A stretch of 64,000 nt of DNA, from positions 3,104,001 through 3,168,000 of the forward strand of contig JAFMOC010000083.1 of the NCBI GenBank assembly GCA_019802505.1. Direction: 5' to 3'. Position numbers and translations under genes: made by a program. Source of the DNA: Corydoras sp. C115. Its lineage: Eukaryota > Chordata > Actinopteri > Siluriformes > Callichthyidae. A model generated the notes under the pieces. The model searched no databases. It was not told where the DNA came from and saw only the letters and a list, made by a program, of their open reading frames with translations. This document shows, piece after piece, positions 1 through 11,935 of this stretch. Every line of letters starts with the position of its first letter. The stretch's first letter is position 1.

Positions 1-282
1 TTCCATGTTCTCCCCGTGTCCGCGTGGGTTTCCTCCGGGTTCTCCAGTTTCCTTCCACAGTCCAAAAACATGGATCAAGTCAATTGAGTTCTCCAAATTG
101 CCCCATATAGTGTGTGTAAGTGTGTATGTGTGCATGTCTGTGTGAGTGTGTGCCCAGCGATAGATTGCGTCCTGTCCTGGGTGTATCTGCCCAGCGCCCG
201 AAACGTTCTCCCCTGGATGGGCATGGGGAACCCCCCCGCGACCCTAATATAGGATAAAGTGGAAGATAATGAATGAATGAAT
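1..282 (+). mobile_element. SINE family A (DANA-like), 5' cut by window edge
   Basis: This is the body and tail of the most frequent repeat in the window. It shows the block ccatgttctccccgtgtcc, the block ctgtcctgggtgtatctgcc, then gatgggcatgggg and a tail rich in gaatgaatg. The tRNA-like head lies before base 1. The many other copies here confirm that it is interspersed. The likeness to zebrafish DANA/mermaid is from memory. Confidence 0.85.
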
Positions 283-1754
283 GTTTACTTTGGTCTCAAA
301 CCCCTTTAGATTGTACACCCATTTTTAGAAATCTTTTACATGTTAACTAATTCACCGGAATCTTGTGGTAATGTTGGTAATGTTGCTATGTAACATCGTA
401 GAGGTTGCAAAAAAATACAGAAAAAAGAGTAATTAACTAATGCAAAGATGAATTTGATAATGCCTACTTTAACAGTCCAAGATCAATAACCAAGTGATCA
501 GTCCAATACAAGGTGAAACTAATATTCTGGGAAGTTGGATTTTACCCTCTGGCCTATGCTGGAAGAGGAAGGTTCATGGAAGTTTCATGTCTAATATAAC
601 ACCCCCCCCCCAACTTAAACTGTGATAAATGGAGTGCATTGAAGAGATAATGCTTACTTTATTAGCATTCGAAGATCAATAAGGTAATACAGTCTAATAA
701 CTAGAATCAAAAGGCAAAAGGGCAAGTAGGCATACAGGGCAGAAACAGGTCAAAACCTACATTTGTAATTGAAGCATTGAATTCCTGAGCCCTATTACCC
801 CTGACCAAACACAAATCGCAATCAATTAGAGGAGTTGCATCATACCACCATTTCACATGCAGGAAGAAAAAGGTTTAGGTTTGACAAATCAACATAAGAC
901 AACCCAACAGCTTAATTAAAAGACCAACTTGCTGCTTGAATAAATATATTCATTTGGAATAGTAAAGTAGATGTGATGCTTTGGCTTATTTCTTATTACT
1001 ACACTATTGGAAACTCGCAATAATTGCATGAATAATTTTAATTCAGAAAAAAACAATGTCTAGCACAATGTTTAATTCCAAAAATATTAGTCTTTAAAAA
1101 TACTATAAGTCAAATAATTTCTCTGCAACATGTTTTTTTTTTTATTTATTCTTCATTTGTAATTGGTCAACACATTTTTAAATTGTATTTTTTTTTATTC
1201 TAAGAAGTAGCTTTTTATAATCCAGTGGATGCAGAGCAATTTACTGTTGTGTTAAGTGTAATTAGCCAGTTAACCAAGTGTGGTTAGAGATTGCAACTGA
1301 TTCTGTATAGTTATTTTTGCTACATTGCATTAATGCTGTGTATGCATCCATCTGTGCATAGGAAGGATTACATCTGGACACAAATTCAGCAGATTTACTT
1401 TCCGTGGTTAATTAACTAGAAAACTAATAGCCCAAAATAAGCTGGTGCTGCTAAATGGTCTCTAAAACTTATAATAATGCTAAAAAATTGGTTCTGAAGA
1501 ATTATGTGTAGGAGGGAAAAGAAATTTGGATTTTGAAGTTTTATGATTTGAGGTTGTTGCAGCTGGTCAGGTTAAGGCTCAGCAGGTATATGTGCAAGTA
1601 TGAGTCAGCTAAATATCTGAACGTAAAAAAAGACAATTATTCCTAATTGTACATCCATATTTCAGGACATCAGTATCAAGAAACTCTGAAAAATTTTAAA
1701 TGTAATACTGGCAGCACAAAAAGTGTTTGGACTTTGGACCACTTCATTATTGCA
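283..1754. other. AT-rich non-coding stretch with a diverged internal duplication
   Basis: No convincing ORF or known repeat is visible. A module of about 60 bp at 454-515 (gataatgcctacttt, then aagatcaataa) recurs in diverged form at 645-705 (gataatgcttacttt, then aagatcaataa), so an old local duplication or fossil element may be present. A short run of C lies near 602-611. Confidence 0.5.
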
Positions 1755-2310
1755 CTTCAAGTTCAAGTAGTCTATTTATATAGCACTTTTTCTACAATAC
1801 TACATTGTGACTAAGCAGTTTTACAGTGTTAAAAGCCTGAAACCCCCAAAGAGCAAGCCAAAGTAACCGTGGCAAGAAAAAAAAAACTCTCTTATGTTGT
1901 TTATTGTTAGGAAATAACTTTGGGATGAACAAGGCTCAGTGAAGGACTCATCCTCCTTGAGTGGCAGGGCAGCATTAAGTGTAGGGCACCCATATACAGA
2001 TAGTGTGGTGATCAGGTGTCCGTATTTATCAAGTGAAAAAACTATAACAATTGGAAAAATATAAAAGTCCATTGAGGGCATCCTGCAGGACTGCAGTCCA
2101 ATATCAATTGAGGTTCCATCCAGTAAATCGTGGCAGCTGCAGTGCTCCGGAAGAGCACTTTACCACTAGACTTAAGGTATACTGTTTCTGCTATATAATC
2201 ATCCATACCAGATCTGGGTGAACAATGTCTAACTGTGGATAAAAATAAATTTTTATGTTGAATAAGGTTATCAAAACAAGTGTCCCCGTAAACGAGTGCC
2301 ATGATTAAAG
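1755..2310 (-). repeat. Interspersed repeat family E, reverse copy
   Basis: Read on the minus strand, this matches the repeats at 36481-36690 and 45040-45330. Shared landmarks are a block ending in ttcttgccac, a run around gcttgctctttgggg, and an end near a tatataaata-like motif (here inverted at 1770-1790). I cannot name the family with certainty. The portion from 2050 to 2310 is assigned only because it continues the same block. Confidence 0.5.
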
Positions 2311-2618
2311 GTGAAGCTGGTAGTAATTAAAATTTTAGCATCATAAGATGTCAAACGTACAAACCCACACACAAGTGCATTTTCAAATTTTTTCATTTAA
2401 ATAGCTATTTTTTAGCTGAATACTCTGTTATTTAGTAAAGTGGTATCTTTTCCCTAGTGGTTCACTCACATTATGCCAACCATAATCAGGTGCGAGTAAT
2501 GAAGCATCCAACACTAAATTTGTGAAATATTGGATCCATTTTTATTGAATTCATTTCACATATATCCAAATACACAAAAACATATAATCTAACCAAAGGT
2601 GAAGACTCTTGAGCTAGC
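2311..2618. other. Non-coding, nothing recognised
   Basis: AT-rich sequence with no ORF of note and no repeat I can match elsewhere in the window. Confidence 0.5.
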
Positions 2619-2961
2619 ATTCATTCATTCATACATGATCTTCTGCTTAATCCTCTACTAGGGTCGTGGAAAGGTTCCCCATGCCCATCCAGAGAAAAAT
2701 GTTTCGGGCATTGGGCAGATACACCTAGGACAGGACACCAATCCATCGATAGACAAACACTTACTCTCATACACACACACACACAAACACACACTACATG
2801 GGGTATTAAATTTACCTTGGATTCATGACTGTGGAAGGAAACTGGAGAACCCAGAGGACCCATGCAGACACGGGGAGAACAGGGAAACTTCACCCGAATT
2901 GGGATTCGAACCTGAATCCCCAGCTCTAAGAGAGCTAACCAATAAGCCACAGTGCCACCCC
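2619..2961 (-). mobile_element. SINE family A, near full length, reverse
   Basis: Reverse copy running from the attcattcattc tail at the left to the tRNA-like head at the right, which ends in gccacagtgccaccc. The inverted B-box region lies near 2910-2920. A short (CA)n run at 2770-2795 falls at the variable gtgtgtgag segment seen in other copies. Confidence 0.88.
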
Positions 2962-3055
2962 TTAAACTAACAAATGTGGTTTTATTTTTGTGAAATTTAT
3001 CTCTGGTAAACTATTGATTTTTTATTTATTTATTTCTTTTATTTTATTTTAACAA

Positions 3056-3288
3056 CCAGGATGTGGTAGCTCAGGGCTTAGGGTGTTTGGCTATCAATCC
3101 AAAGGTTGAAGGTTCAAATCCCATGTTCACTTTTACCAATGTGGGTCCTTGAGCAAGGCTCTTATCCCTGATTGCATCCGGGGTGCTGTCCCTGTGTTCT
3201 GACCCCAGCCATCAAGTTTGGATACTTCATAAGTCACTTTGGATAAAAGAGTCTGCTAAATGACAAAATGTAAATGTAAGGCTGCAAA
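3056..3288 (+). mobile_element. SINE family B with L2-type tail
   Basis: The tRNA-like head has an A-box-like gtagctcagggc and a B-box-like ggttcaaatccc. The core contains gggtccttgagcaaggctc. The 3' end, ctttggataaaagagtctg and then aaatgtaaatgtaa, is almost the same as the end of the L2 LINE at 43671-43717. The core resembles the V-SINE superfamily as I remember it. The tail match is seen directly; mobilisation by that LINE is inferred. Confidence 0.8.
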
Positions 3289-5304
3289 ATTAATCAAACG
3301 TCCTTCTCGTCACAAAACTTCAGCTGGCTGTTAGCCTTTTTGCCGCCTTGTCTGTACTTAAGCATTTTTTTGTTTCCTTTCGTATTTTATTTTAGAAAAG
3401 AGAATTAGAGGATGATCTGTTGGATAACATCGCTCAGCTGATTGACAGGTTTATTAATTGAACTGCACTGTAGTGTGACGCCCACAGACACTGCTCTGTG
3501 AAAAACATTAAAAAGTTCAGCACTGCAGTGGAAGTGTTCAGAATGTATCTTCAAAAAGTGATATGAAAATGAATGCACATAAAACATTCATTCAAAAGGT
3601 CAGTATACGATGGCTGAACTACAGCAGGCAACATTTCCATATTATGACAATGATGTTGTTTATTTCCATAACTGCAAGCACAAAAGCAGTCAACAACTTG
3701 TTTATGTCAGACCTTATTTCAGACAATCATGAATTACCTCCTTGATCTTGGATTTTGTACTAATTAGTCATTTTATAGCATGTGATATAAATACCTTCCA
3801 TTTAATAAGTAGAAGCCCATTCGGCCTGGACTTCACAGTTGTATCCACAAACAACAGTTTTCTGCATATCTTTATCGACTGAAAAAGATATAATTCTGAG
3901 TTAATATTTTTTAGAAGGCTGAGGAAATTAAGCAAATGAAACTGGAAGTGTTGGTCATAGAGGTGCCCCGCACAGCATCAGTCTGTTCTCGTGAAAGATT
4001 TGCTTAGTTTAGTCATTCCCTGATTACAATGAATTTAAAATGACCCAATATGAATTATTTATGCAAAGAAATTTTATGCATGAAGATGGAAAAGGTCACA
4101 AAAGCATCTCCAAATCATTAATCAGAAAAAACAGTCTTCACCTCGAATACTTAAACACTGAAAACGAGTTAGTTAAGTTCAGTTTAGTGCCATATTGTGG
4201 CTAAAGTTAAAGCAGTGTCTTTATGCACTTAGTTTCAAAATTGTATTATTTGCATACAGTTATGCAAGTCTGATTAGAGACTCCAAGACTGATAAATCTA
4301 ATGGTTACTTTAGGTCAATGATTAATCAATACAGTATGTTCTGTAAACATGTATCTAGTGTATTTGTGTTATTAGCTAGAATATAATATAGTTAATATTT
4401 AATGCATTGAAAAAAATGACTACTTTGTTTTTCCTAGAATCAGTTGTTTGTGTGTTGCAAACAAGAGCTTTTTAGAATCCTTCACTTTTACCCTGTTTAG
4501 GTTGATGTCAATATTTTCAGACTATGTCTCTGAGGTAGTCTTGGGCATTAGTGATGTGTTATGATTAATTGACTTTGAATGTGAGGCTCGGCTTCCGCTG
4601 ACTTAGCGCTGGGTCCATATGCTAATTGTGTTACCATGGCAGGCAGCAGCATGTAAATGCTTGCAAGGGCAGTTGTCTGCTCTCAGGAGGGCCAGGGTAG
4701 GAGCAAACGCACTGACAGTGAGTGTGTGAGAGGCTGAAAGGGTTGAAATGAAGGTGGAACATTATGTCCCCCTCCTGCTGAGAGAAATTTTGACGTGCTC
4801 ATGTCTGATATGAAGAAGTTTCAAGGGTGGATGATGCTTCACTTGCACACATACCAATCATTATTCTTAGTCATATTATACATCATAGAGCATTTCAATG
4901 TAACTTTTTTATCTGTAAACAAAATCTTTTTATCTTGCTGGACAGGGTCATTTTTTAAAGAATGTACAGAACCTTGTGTTCTGCAGCCGATGATGACAAA
5001 CTTTATTTCTATGCTGACAACACTACAACTGCTGCAGTTTCATTATCCACAACATCAGGGACACTTTCTTTCAACTAGAGACTGGCACAGACCCTCAACT
5101 AGGTTGCAACAGCCCACTCCTAGTGGGTCTTAACATTTGTGGAAAACACCTTGTTACTTATTAAGAATGTTGCAGCATGTGTGGTTTCCTGCTCCTATTT
5201 TGCCACCTTATCCCAGTGTTGTGAATTCACTGGTTTTATTTGTGTAGCTAATTTAAATTAAATTTAAAATACTTGTATGCAGGTCAAAACTGGACCAGCC
5301 TAAA
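3289..5304. other. Non-coding stretch, nothing recognised
   Basis: There are no repeats I can match and no ORF with coding character. Around 4600-4770 base composition becomes more balanced. This could be unique DNA, but I see no exon with splice sites that I would defend. Confidence 0.45.
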
Positions 5305-5461
5305 TCTAAATTGCCCCTATATAGTGTTTGTGAGTGAGCCCAGCGATGTCCTGGGTGTATCTGCACAGTGAAAAAAAACAACACTTTTCCCCCTGGATGG
5401 GCATGAGAAACTTCCCCACGACCCTAGTAGAGGATTAAGTGGAAGATGATGAGATGAGATA
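5305..5461 (+). mobile_element. SINE family A, 5'-truncated fragment
   Basis: Carries the 3' half only: ctaaattgcccctatatagtg, a shortened cccagcgatgtcctgggtg (the usual stretch between the two is deleted), then cctggatgggcatgag and a gatgagatgagat tail. Confidence 0.8.
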
Positions 5462-6197
5462 AAAGAATAATGTAATATTATATATACTGTATGTAAGTGT
5501 AAAATATATATTTTTTCTTGATATGCATTATTTTATTTTATTTACAGAGCTTTAGAAATATTTTTTAGACTTTTACATTTATATATATATTCTATTCTAG
5601 ATTTCTATTCTTAAAAAAAAGAGGTTCACAGCACAAGAGCTTTGGAATTAACAAGTTTTATTTCAGCTGTGAAAAGAAGACTTCAAACTGCAGGTTTGAA
5701 CTACAGGTCGAGTAGCAGTAAGAAAGCCACTGCTAAGATTGCAAAATAAAAAAGGCTCGTCTGGTCACACAGCATGTCCAGTGAACTATTAAAGACTTTA
5801 AGGTCTTTTGGACAAATGACTAAACATGTTGAATATTTATGAGGGGTTTTTGTAAGCCTTCGAATAAAAACCATGAAAAGATGGTTTCTCAGTGTAAAAC
5901 ACGAGGACTAATAGTATGTTTGTCTGGGACTGAAAACTTGCATTAGGAATAAAACAATAGACACAAAGCAATTCAAAAATTAAGCAATTCTAAAACCACA
6001 GCAATTCAAGCTCCATGTAATACCCTTTGGTCTATGCATACTTGGTCAGAAGTTTTTATTATAACAGGACAATGACCTAAATATACTTCTTAATGTAATA
6101 TAATAAATTATAATACAATATTGTATCATATTGGATTGTATTATACAATCTAATATTTTATTATATATACAATATAATACTATATTATATATAGGCT
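5462..6197. other. AT-rich non-coding stretch with near-palindromes
   Basis: No gene is seen. The end (6080-6195) is almost pure A and T and holds a near-perfect inverted repeat centred near 6142 (6130-6154), with arms attggattgta and tacaatctaat. Confidence 0.5.
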
Positions 6198-6258
6198 TTT
6201 TCAGGGAAGGATGTTTCAGGCAGTGGGCAGATACACCTAGGACAGGGCACTAATGCAT
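6198..6258 (-). mobile_element. SINE family A fragment, reverse
   Basis: A reverse fragment of the middle of the SINE: it includes gggcagatacacctaggac, the inverse of the gtcctgggtgtatctgccc block. It lies head-to-head with the forward copy that starts at 6292. Confidence 0.75.
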
Positions 6259-6291
6259 GTTGAGTATGTGCTGCCTATATATATATATAAA

Positions 6292-6505
6292 ACATGGATC
6301 AAGGTAAATTGAATTCTCCAAATTGCCCCATGTAGAGTGTGTTTGTGAGTGAGTATGTGCCCAGCGATAGATTGGTGCCCTTTCTTGGGTGTATCTGTCC
6401 AGCGCCCAAAGCGTTCTCCCCTGTATGAGCATGGGGAAAAAAAACCCACCCCACCCAAGACCCTAGTAGAGGATAAAGCGGAAGATAATGGATGGATGGA
6501 TTTTA
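6292..6505 (+). mobile_element. SINE family A, 5'-truncated
   Basis: Forward copy from aacatggatcaaggtaaatt to the ggatggatgga tail. A short (ta)n run of about 12 bp at 6276-6288 separates it from the reverse fragment. Confidence 0.83.
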
Positions 6506-7124
6506 TTGTATATTATTTTGTATACTATAAAATAATAATGTTTTATTCAAAGTGTGTTGCTAATTAAGAGGTGTAAGAATAAGTGTCCCGGAACACATTA
6601 AAAACACATTAGTTTTAAACATGAATTGCAAATGCTAAGTGAAATGACTATAATTTTTACATAATAAATAAAACACAAGTAGTCACTGTTTTACGATGTC
6701 CTCAGATAGATTCATGATGTTCTTATAGATAAATCTGATAAAATTATAGAAATGCTAATCTAGTCCATCAGGCCTAGCAGAGCTGCATCAAGCTGAACAG
6801 CTCCTTTTGTGTGGAAAAAAGCCATCTGCTTTCAAATTGTTTTGAAAAAATCAACATACTTTCACATAAGCAAGCAGAAATACATCGCTCGACTTATAGA
6901 ATACTAATTTGAAAATCGTACTTGATCATCAGTACAAGTATTTCAGGTGGTTTTCAGAATTTGAGCTGGATTTTGTCTTATTATTCACTCAGAGGCTACA
7001 GGCACAGTCATAAATTTAACATTTAGCCTGAGTATTTAATAAACACATTTCATCAATGCTCTGGGCATGGTTAGCTCTTACACTTCAATGCAAGAAGGTG
7101 CTAGATGACAATTTTGGGAGTGAA
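6506..7124. other. Non-coding, nothing recognised
   Basis: AT-rich, no matched repeat and no ORF with coding character. Confidence 0.5.
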
Positions 7125-7345
7125 AACATGTCCTGTCTGTGTGGAGTCGGCATGTCCTCCTTGTGCCTTCATGGATTTTCTCTGAGGTCTTCTCCAACAG
7201 CCAATAGGCATGCCAATCGGTAATTTAAATACGTACATAACCATACACTATTGGTGCCGGCCACAAGCTCAGATAAAATAGAAGGGTGGAATCAGGAAAG
7301 GCATTAGTTGTAAATTCACATTGTGCCTACCCTTAACAAGAAAAG
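7125..7345 (+). repeat. Old relic: SINE-like piece followed by an RTE-associated piece
   Basis: 7125-7200 (gtgtggagtcggcatgtcct) is a strongly diverged copy of the SINE block gtgtggagtttgcatgttct. 7245-7320 (tggtgccggccacaagctca, then tcaggaaaggcatt) resembles, in forward direction, sequence that lies at 12360-12445 in reverse next to the RTE-like fossil. Both are ancient by their divergence. Confidence 0.5.
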
Positions 7346-8228
7346 CCGAAATAACTTATCAATGCCTTAAGAACAGCTACACATTAGTGGCTTGAAAAAA
7401 GAGGTAATGCTACAAAAGCTACAGTAACTACAGCTGTGTATTGTTTTGATTCAGCTCCCTTTTATCCTGAAGGGTCTCATAATCCACTCTCTGTAAGTCA
7501 GGGACAGAGAGCATTTTGTGCAGCCCTCTATTTGTTCTCCATTAAAGCTTGTGCTGACTTGGTTCATGAGTCCTGATTCGACTTGTCATCTTAATGGATA
7601 TTAATGGACCTTTTTAAGGGCAAAGAGTTAACTCATGAATCAACAGTGCATGTTAAGGTTAGAACATTACCATGTACACATTCCAGTTTTACTTAATGGA
7701 CAATAATTTGTGTAAAATCTATTCTGATATGATAACAACTGCCAAAAAGGGTCTAAAGGTGACTGGAAATTCAGATAGCAAAGTTACAGGTCCATTTGCC
7801 TTAATAAGTGCATGTGTTTGGATGGCAATTTACCAGTTATTTACCAAGTGAGAGGTGACGGGGGTCTCTGACAGACAAGATGTTTTCTTTTTCAGTGCAG
7901 TGATAGCATTGACCTGATAAGCATATTGTTTCATAGTCATTATGTTATTGTCCAAAAAAAAGCCAGCTGTAGGTGTTTATTTTACTATTCACTTTGCACT
8001 CATTTTTAGAAAATTATAAATTATGAAATCTTTTGTTTGTATAAAAATGTAATTTAAAAATAGGTATGTATAAGTATAACAGTATAACAGTATCGGTATG
8101 TATAAGTACAATATGTTTTAAATAACGAACCTATTACTTTTTTTTACATATAAACAAATTCAGAAATTAATGTCTGCAACACATTCAAGCATGTTTTCTA
8201 CTGAGTTACATCACCTTTTTAAAAATGA
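7346..8228. other. Non-coding, nothing recognised
   Basis: No gene or matched repeat. A short imperfect local repeat of gtatgtataagtata lies at 8063-8110. Confidence 0.5.
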
Positions 8229-8586
8229 TTATTCATTCATTCATTCATTCATTATCTCCCGCTTTATCCTCTATTAGGGTCGCGGTGGGGTTCCCCATGC
8301 CCATCCAGGGGAGAACGTCTCGGGCGCTGGGCAGATACACCCAGGACAGGGCGCCAATCCATCGCTGGGTACACACTCACTCACACAGACACACTCTATA
8401 TGGGACAATTTTGAGAATTCAATTGACTTGATCCATGTTTTTGGACTGTGGGAGGAAACCGGAGAACCCGGAGGAAACCCACGCAGACACGGGGAGAACA
8501 TGGAAACTCCACCAAGATGGGGATTCGAACCGGGAATCCCGAGCGCTGAGAGGCGAACGTGCTAACCACTAAGCCACCGTGCCGCC
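8229..8586 (-). mobile_element. SINE family A, full length, reverse
   Basis: One of the best preserved copies. On the minus strand it starts with the head ggcggcacggtggcttagtg (A box), has ggttcgaatcccc (B box, near 8520-8535), the internal blocks in full, and ends in an (attc)n tail. Little divergence from the family consensus suggests a relatively recent insertion. Confidence 0.92.
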
Positions 8587-8614
8587 TAAAAATGATTAAT
8601 TCTTCATATTTTTA

Positions 8615-8735
8615 GATTGCGTAGTGGTTAGCGCAGGACTGCAGATCCATGTTTTCCGTGTGTCTGCATGGCTTTTCTCTGGGTTCTCCCAAGTCCAAAA
8701 ACATGTCTTGGTGTATAAATAATGAGATGAGATTC
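8615..8735 (+). mobile_element. SINE family A, diverged, internally deleted
   Basis: Retains gtagtggttagc, a worn ttttccgtgtgtctgc block and cccaagtccaaaaacatg, then a taatgagatgagat tail. The 3' half of the SINE is missing. It lies about 30 bp from the head of the reverse copy at 8229-8586. Confidence 0.7.
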
Positions 8736-9588
8736 AAATTTCTCCTTAAAGTATTAAAATAAAAGCCTGATGTTAACTTCACATATATGATGATCACAAA
8801 TACTGCAGAATGATTAATTTATTATTTTTTTCCAAAGTGCTCCTGGGCCCACGTGGTTATGTCTATTACAGTAGTATTATAGATCCATAATCAATTTAGC
8901 AGGAGCTTCCTTCCTTAGTCTTTAGACTTTCTGAATATTTTCAAAATATCATGAACTGTTGATGGTGAATGATCTAAACTCTGTGGAGTCTAATTACAAC
9001 AAAACATATACATTTTCCAATAAAATCAAATAGAATTAAATAAAAATAAACTGCTGCAGTTTAATGCAAAATTTAGTTCTGAGCCTAAAATGAAGTTGTT
9101 AGGTGCAATGAGCCCAGTCTATTATAGATCTAAAAGATGTTGGGTCAGGAAGTCACTTCGGATGGCCCTTTGAGTCTGTGGACAAGTCGATCTTAATCAT
9201 CACTCTTGGTCATTACATTTTTTTGAAAGGGAGTCAATCAGAGTAATCAACGTGTTGACCTGATTTAAAGGCTATTTACCGTGCCATCACTGTTGTTTGT
9301 TGAGCATTCTTATTCTGTAACGATTTTGCTGTATGCTTCATTTTTACTCTCAACAGGCTCCAAGACTGTAGATATCTTTCTTTTGACAGCTGCCGAGACG
9401 ATAGATAAAATTTGTTTATGCATTTTATCCATCAATTGCTTCATGCTGTGTAACAGATCCTCTTTAGTATCTGGCAATTGATGAGGTAGAAGTTCAGATG
9501 CTGATTCAAACATAACAGAAACTTGGCACAGTCAGCACAGTCAGCTCATAAGAAACATATAAATAACTTCTTTGTATTATATGAAATT
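8736..9588. other. Non-coding, nothing recognised
   Basis: Small ORFs overlap on both strands near 9281-9513 but show no domain, splice context or repeat match. Confidence 0.45.
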
Positions 9589-9860
9589 GGGCAGCACGTT
9601 GGATTAGTGGTTAGCATATTCACCTCTCAGCGCTGGGGATCCAGGCTTGAATCCCAAACTGGGTAGAATTTTTATGTTCCATGTCTCCCACAGTCCAAAA
9701 ACATGGATTTAAGGTAAATTGGCCCTATATATTAGATAGTTTGGCACCCTGTCCTGGGTATATCCACTCATCATCTGACATTTTCTCCCCTGGATGGGCA
9801 TGGGGAACCCCCCACGACAGTAATATAGGATTAAGCAGAAGATAATGGATGAATGAATGA
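9589..9860 (+). mobile_element. SINE family A, internally shortened
   Basis: Head gggcagcacgttggattagt, B-box-like gcttgaatccc, then the usual blocks with an internal deletion after the ggccctatata segment, and a gatgaatgaatg tail. Confidence 0.85.
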
Positions 9861-9932
9861 AAGTTGGTTTGTTCTTTTGTATATATACACTTTTGCTCAT
9901 TTGCACTATTTTATACCTAATACGTTTGAAAC

Positions 9933-10202
9933 CGGGCGGCACGGTGGCTTAGTGGTTAGCATGTTTGCCTTTCAGCACTAGGGTTTCTCGAAATCCCAAT
10001 CTGGGTGGAGTTTCCATTTTCTCCAAATTGCCCCATATAGAGTGTGTATGTGTGTGAGTGAGTGAGTGTGTGCCCAGCGATGGATTGGCGCCTTGTTGTG
10101 GGTGTATCTACCCAGCACCCCAAACGTTCTCCCCTGGATGGGCATGGAGAACCCCCCGTAGACCCTAGTAGAGGATAAAGCAGAAGATAATGGATGGATG
10201 GA
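9933..10202 (+). mobile_element. SINE family A, internally shortened
   Basis: Head gggcggcacggtggcttagt; B-box-like region tctcgaaatccc is damaged; the ccccgtgtccgcgtgggttt part is missing; ends in ggatggatgga. It follows the previous copy by about 70 bp in the same direction. Confidence 0.88.
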
Positions 10203-10744
10203 CGCTTCAAACCAACTTTTATGTACTATGTACCCTGCTTTTTTCTGCTAAGTGGCTAAGTCTTTCTTTGTTTATTTTTCTATCTATCTAAACTGCTGTC
10301 TCCTATTTTCTTATGTTCTTTCTTTGCTTTATACTTTTTCTATATTTATGTTATTAGATATAATTAAGTTTGTTCCATGTGACCCAGTAAAATAATAATC
10401 TGTATAAAAGTGTTTCGGGCAGCATTTTACTAGCAAATGGCAGGAGAAAAAAAATAGAATCTTTAATTATTTATTTCTTGTCAGAGTTTTTCAAAGAAAG
10501 CCATTATAGCAAATTGTGTGTTAGCCAGTTGAAGTACTATTGTGTACTTTTCTGTTGATTTTTCTTAATGGATGGAAAGTACTGCACAATCTTTAAAAGA
10601 GGTTAATGGCAATGTGACTTTAATCCCACAGTACTTTTTAATAATACAAGCTTTGTTGAAAGATAAAATTACTAAATTATTTTTATTAACATTTTGTCAC
10701 AGCTAGGTAAAGGTCAGATCTTTATTGTATAAATCCTGACAGGG
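10203..10744. other. Non-coding, nothing recognised
   Basis: AT-rich with no matched repeat and no ORF of note. Confidence 0.5.
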
Positions 10745-10975
10745 GTGGTGAGTCTATGTACCCGTGTCAATGTGGGTTTTCTCTGGGTTCTCCAGTTTTC
10801 TCTCACAGTCCGAAAAACATGGATTCCAGGTGAATTGGCTGTTCTAAATTCCTTCATCTAAATTGCTGTTATATAGTGTGGTATGTGTCCAGCGATTGGC
10901 ATGCTGTCCTGGGAGTATCTGCCTAGCATTCATAACATTCTCCACTGAATGTGCATGGGGAATCCTCCCCCCCAT
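10745..10975 (+). mobile_element. SINE family A, headless
   Basis: Contains cccgtgtcaatgtgggtttt, the cagtccgaaaaacatggatt block and gtcctgggagtatctgccta, ending near gtgcatggggaatcc. The tRNA-like head and the repetitive tail are both missing. Confidence 0.78.
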
Positions 10976-11219
10976 ACATCTCATACAGCCTGTCATAAGC
11001 CCTTTCCCCGTGTTCCTGCTTATCTTCCATTTCTCTGGAGATCCCAGTTCTTTTTTACCAACAACCTCTTCCTTCTTCAACTTTTTGCACATTCTCATTC
11101 CACCACCAAGTCTCTCCTTTTTCCGTTCTCTGATCAGATTTCAAACCAAGAACCTTTCTAGCCTTTTCCCTTACCATTTAGTGGTATGGCTGATTTAGCC
11201 AATGCAGCATCCTCTAGCC

Positions 11220-11440
11220 GACGCAGGATACAAGCATCCCAACTAAATGGTTGGGGTCAGAACAAATGATCAGCCATGACACTAGCACTAGAGAAATAAG
11301 TGTTTAAGTGTCTTGCACAAGGAGCCACACTGGTAACTTCAGTGGACCTAAGATTTAAAGCCACCCAACATTTAGATACCATTTATATTAGATAACATTT
11401 TGCTGTTAGTTCAACACCGTGACCACTGACCTAATAAACT
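11220..11440 (-). mobile_element. SINE family B relic, reverse
   Basis: Keeps the inverted core gtcttgcacaaggagccaca and taacttcagtggacct, plus gttggggtcagaac, which matches the gttctgaccccaac part of family B. The head and L2 tail are badly worn. It interrupts the RTE-like fossil. Confidence 0.55.
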
Positions 11441-11659
11441 CTATATGAAAACCGTCCAGTGCCTCCTTTACCTCAACTCTTTGGATTTCCCATACAGTCT
11501 TTATCCTTTAATGTCTATTCCTATTCCTATCTATTCCTGGGTTCTGCTCTCACTCTCCTTCTCTTCAATACCATCAAGCACATCCCACCAACCACCATCC
11601 CATGCGGTCTAACTACACTCTCTCTTGTCACAATTTTAATTTTTTTGCTCTTGTACCTT

Positions 11660-11935
11660 ACCACATGTAGGCTTGTGGTTAAGGAACCAGCCTTATGACC
11701 TAAAGGTCCCTGGTTTAATTCCTGGTCCAACCAAGTATTATGACCGAAGTTCCCTTGATCATGGCACCTAACCCCAATTGCTTCCTGGACACTGTATACA
11801 AGACTGCCCACTGGTACAGGCACCAGATGTACTCACTACATCAGTGTGTGTATATGAGTATGGACTAAATATGGAGGACAAATTCCTCTGTGTGTAAACA
11901 CAGTTGGGAAAAATAGATCACTTTATTTATAACTT
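11660..11935 (+). mobile_element. SINE-like repeat family C
   Basis: Starts at taggcttgtggttaaggaac (tRNA-like A-box region), has a B-box-like ggtttaattcc, then ccaaccaagtattatgacc, gcacctaaccccaattgctt, and ends near aaatagatcacttta. Two more copies lie at 12608-12800 and, reversed, at 21470-21645. I do not know its formal name. Confidence 0.65.

Noticed and set aside
8225..8501. ORFs inside SINE copies (also 2621-2950, 23541-23866, 56093-56397 and others)
   Set aside because: They are chance frames through family A SINEs. The same peptide words recur in many copies on both strands, as expected for a repeat.
8229..8586. Functional tRNA gene at the SINE heads
   Set aside because: A- and B-box-like promoters are present, but the sequence does not fold into a full cloverleaf with an anticodon arm; these are SINE heads.
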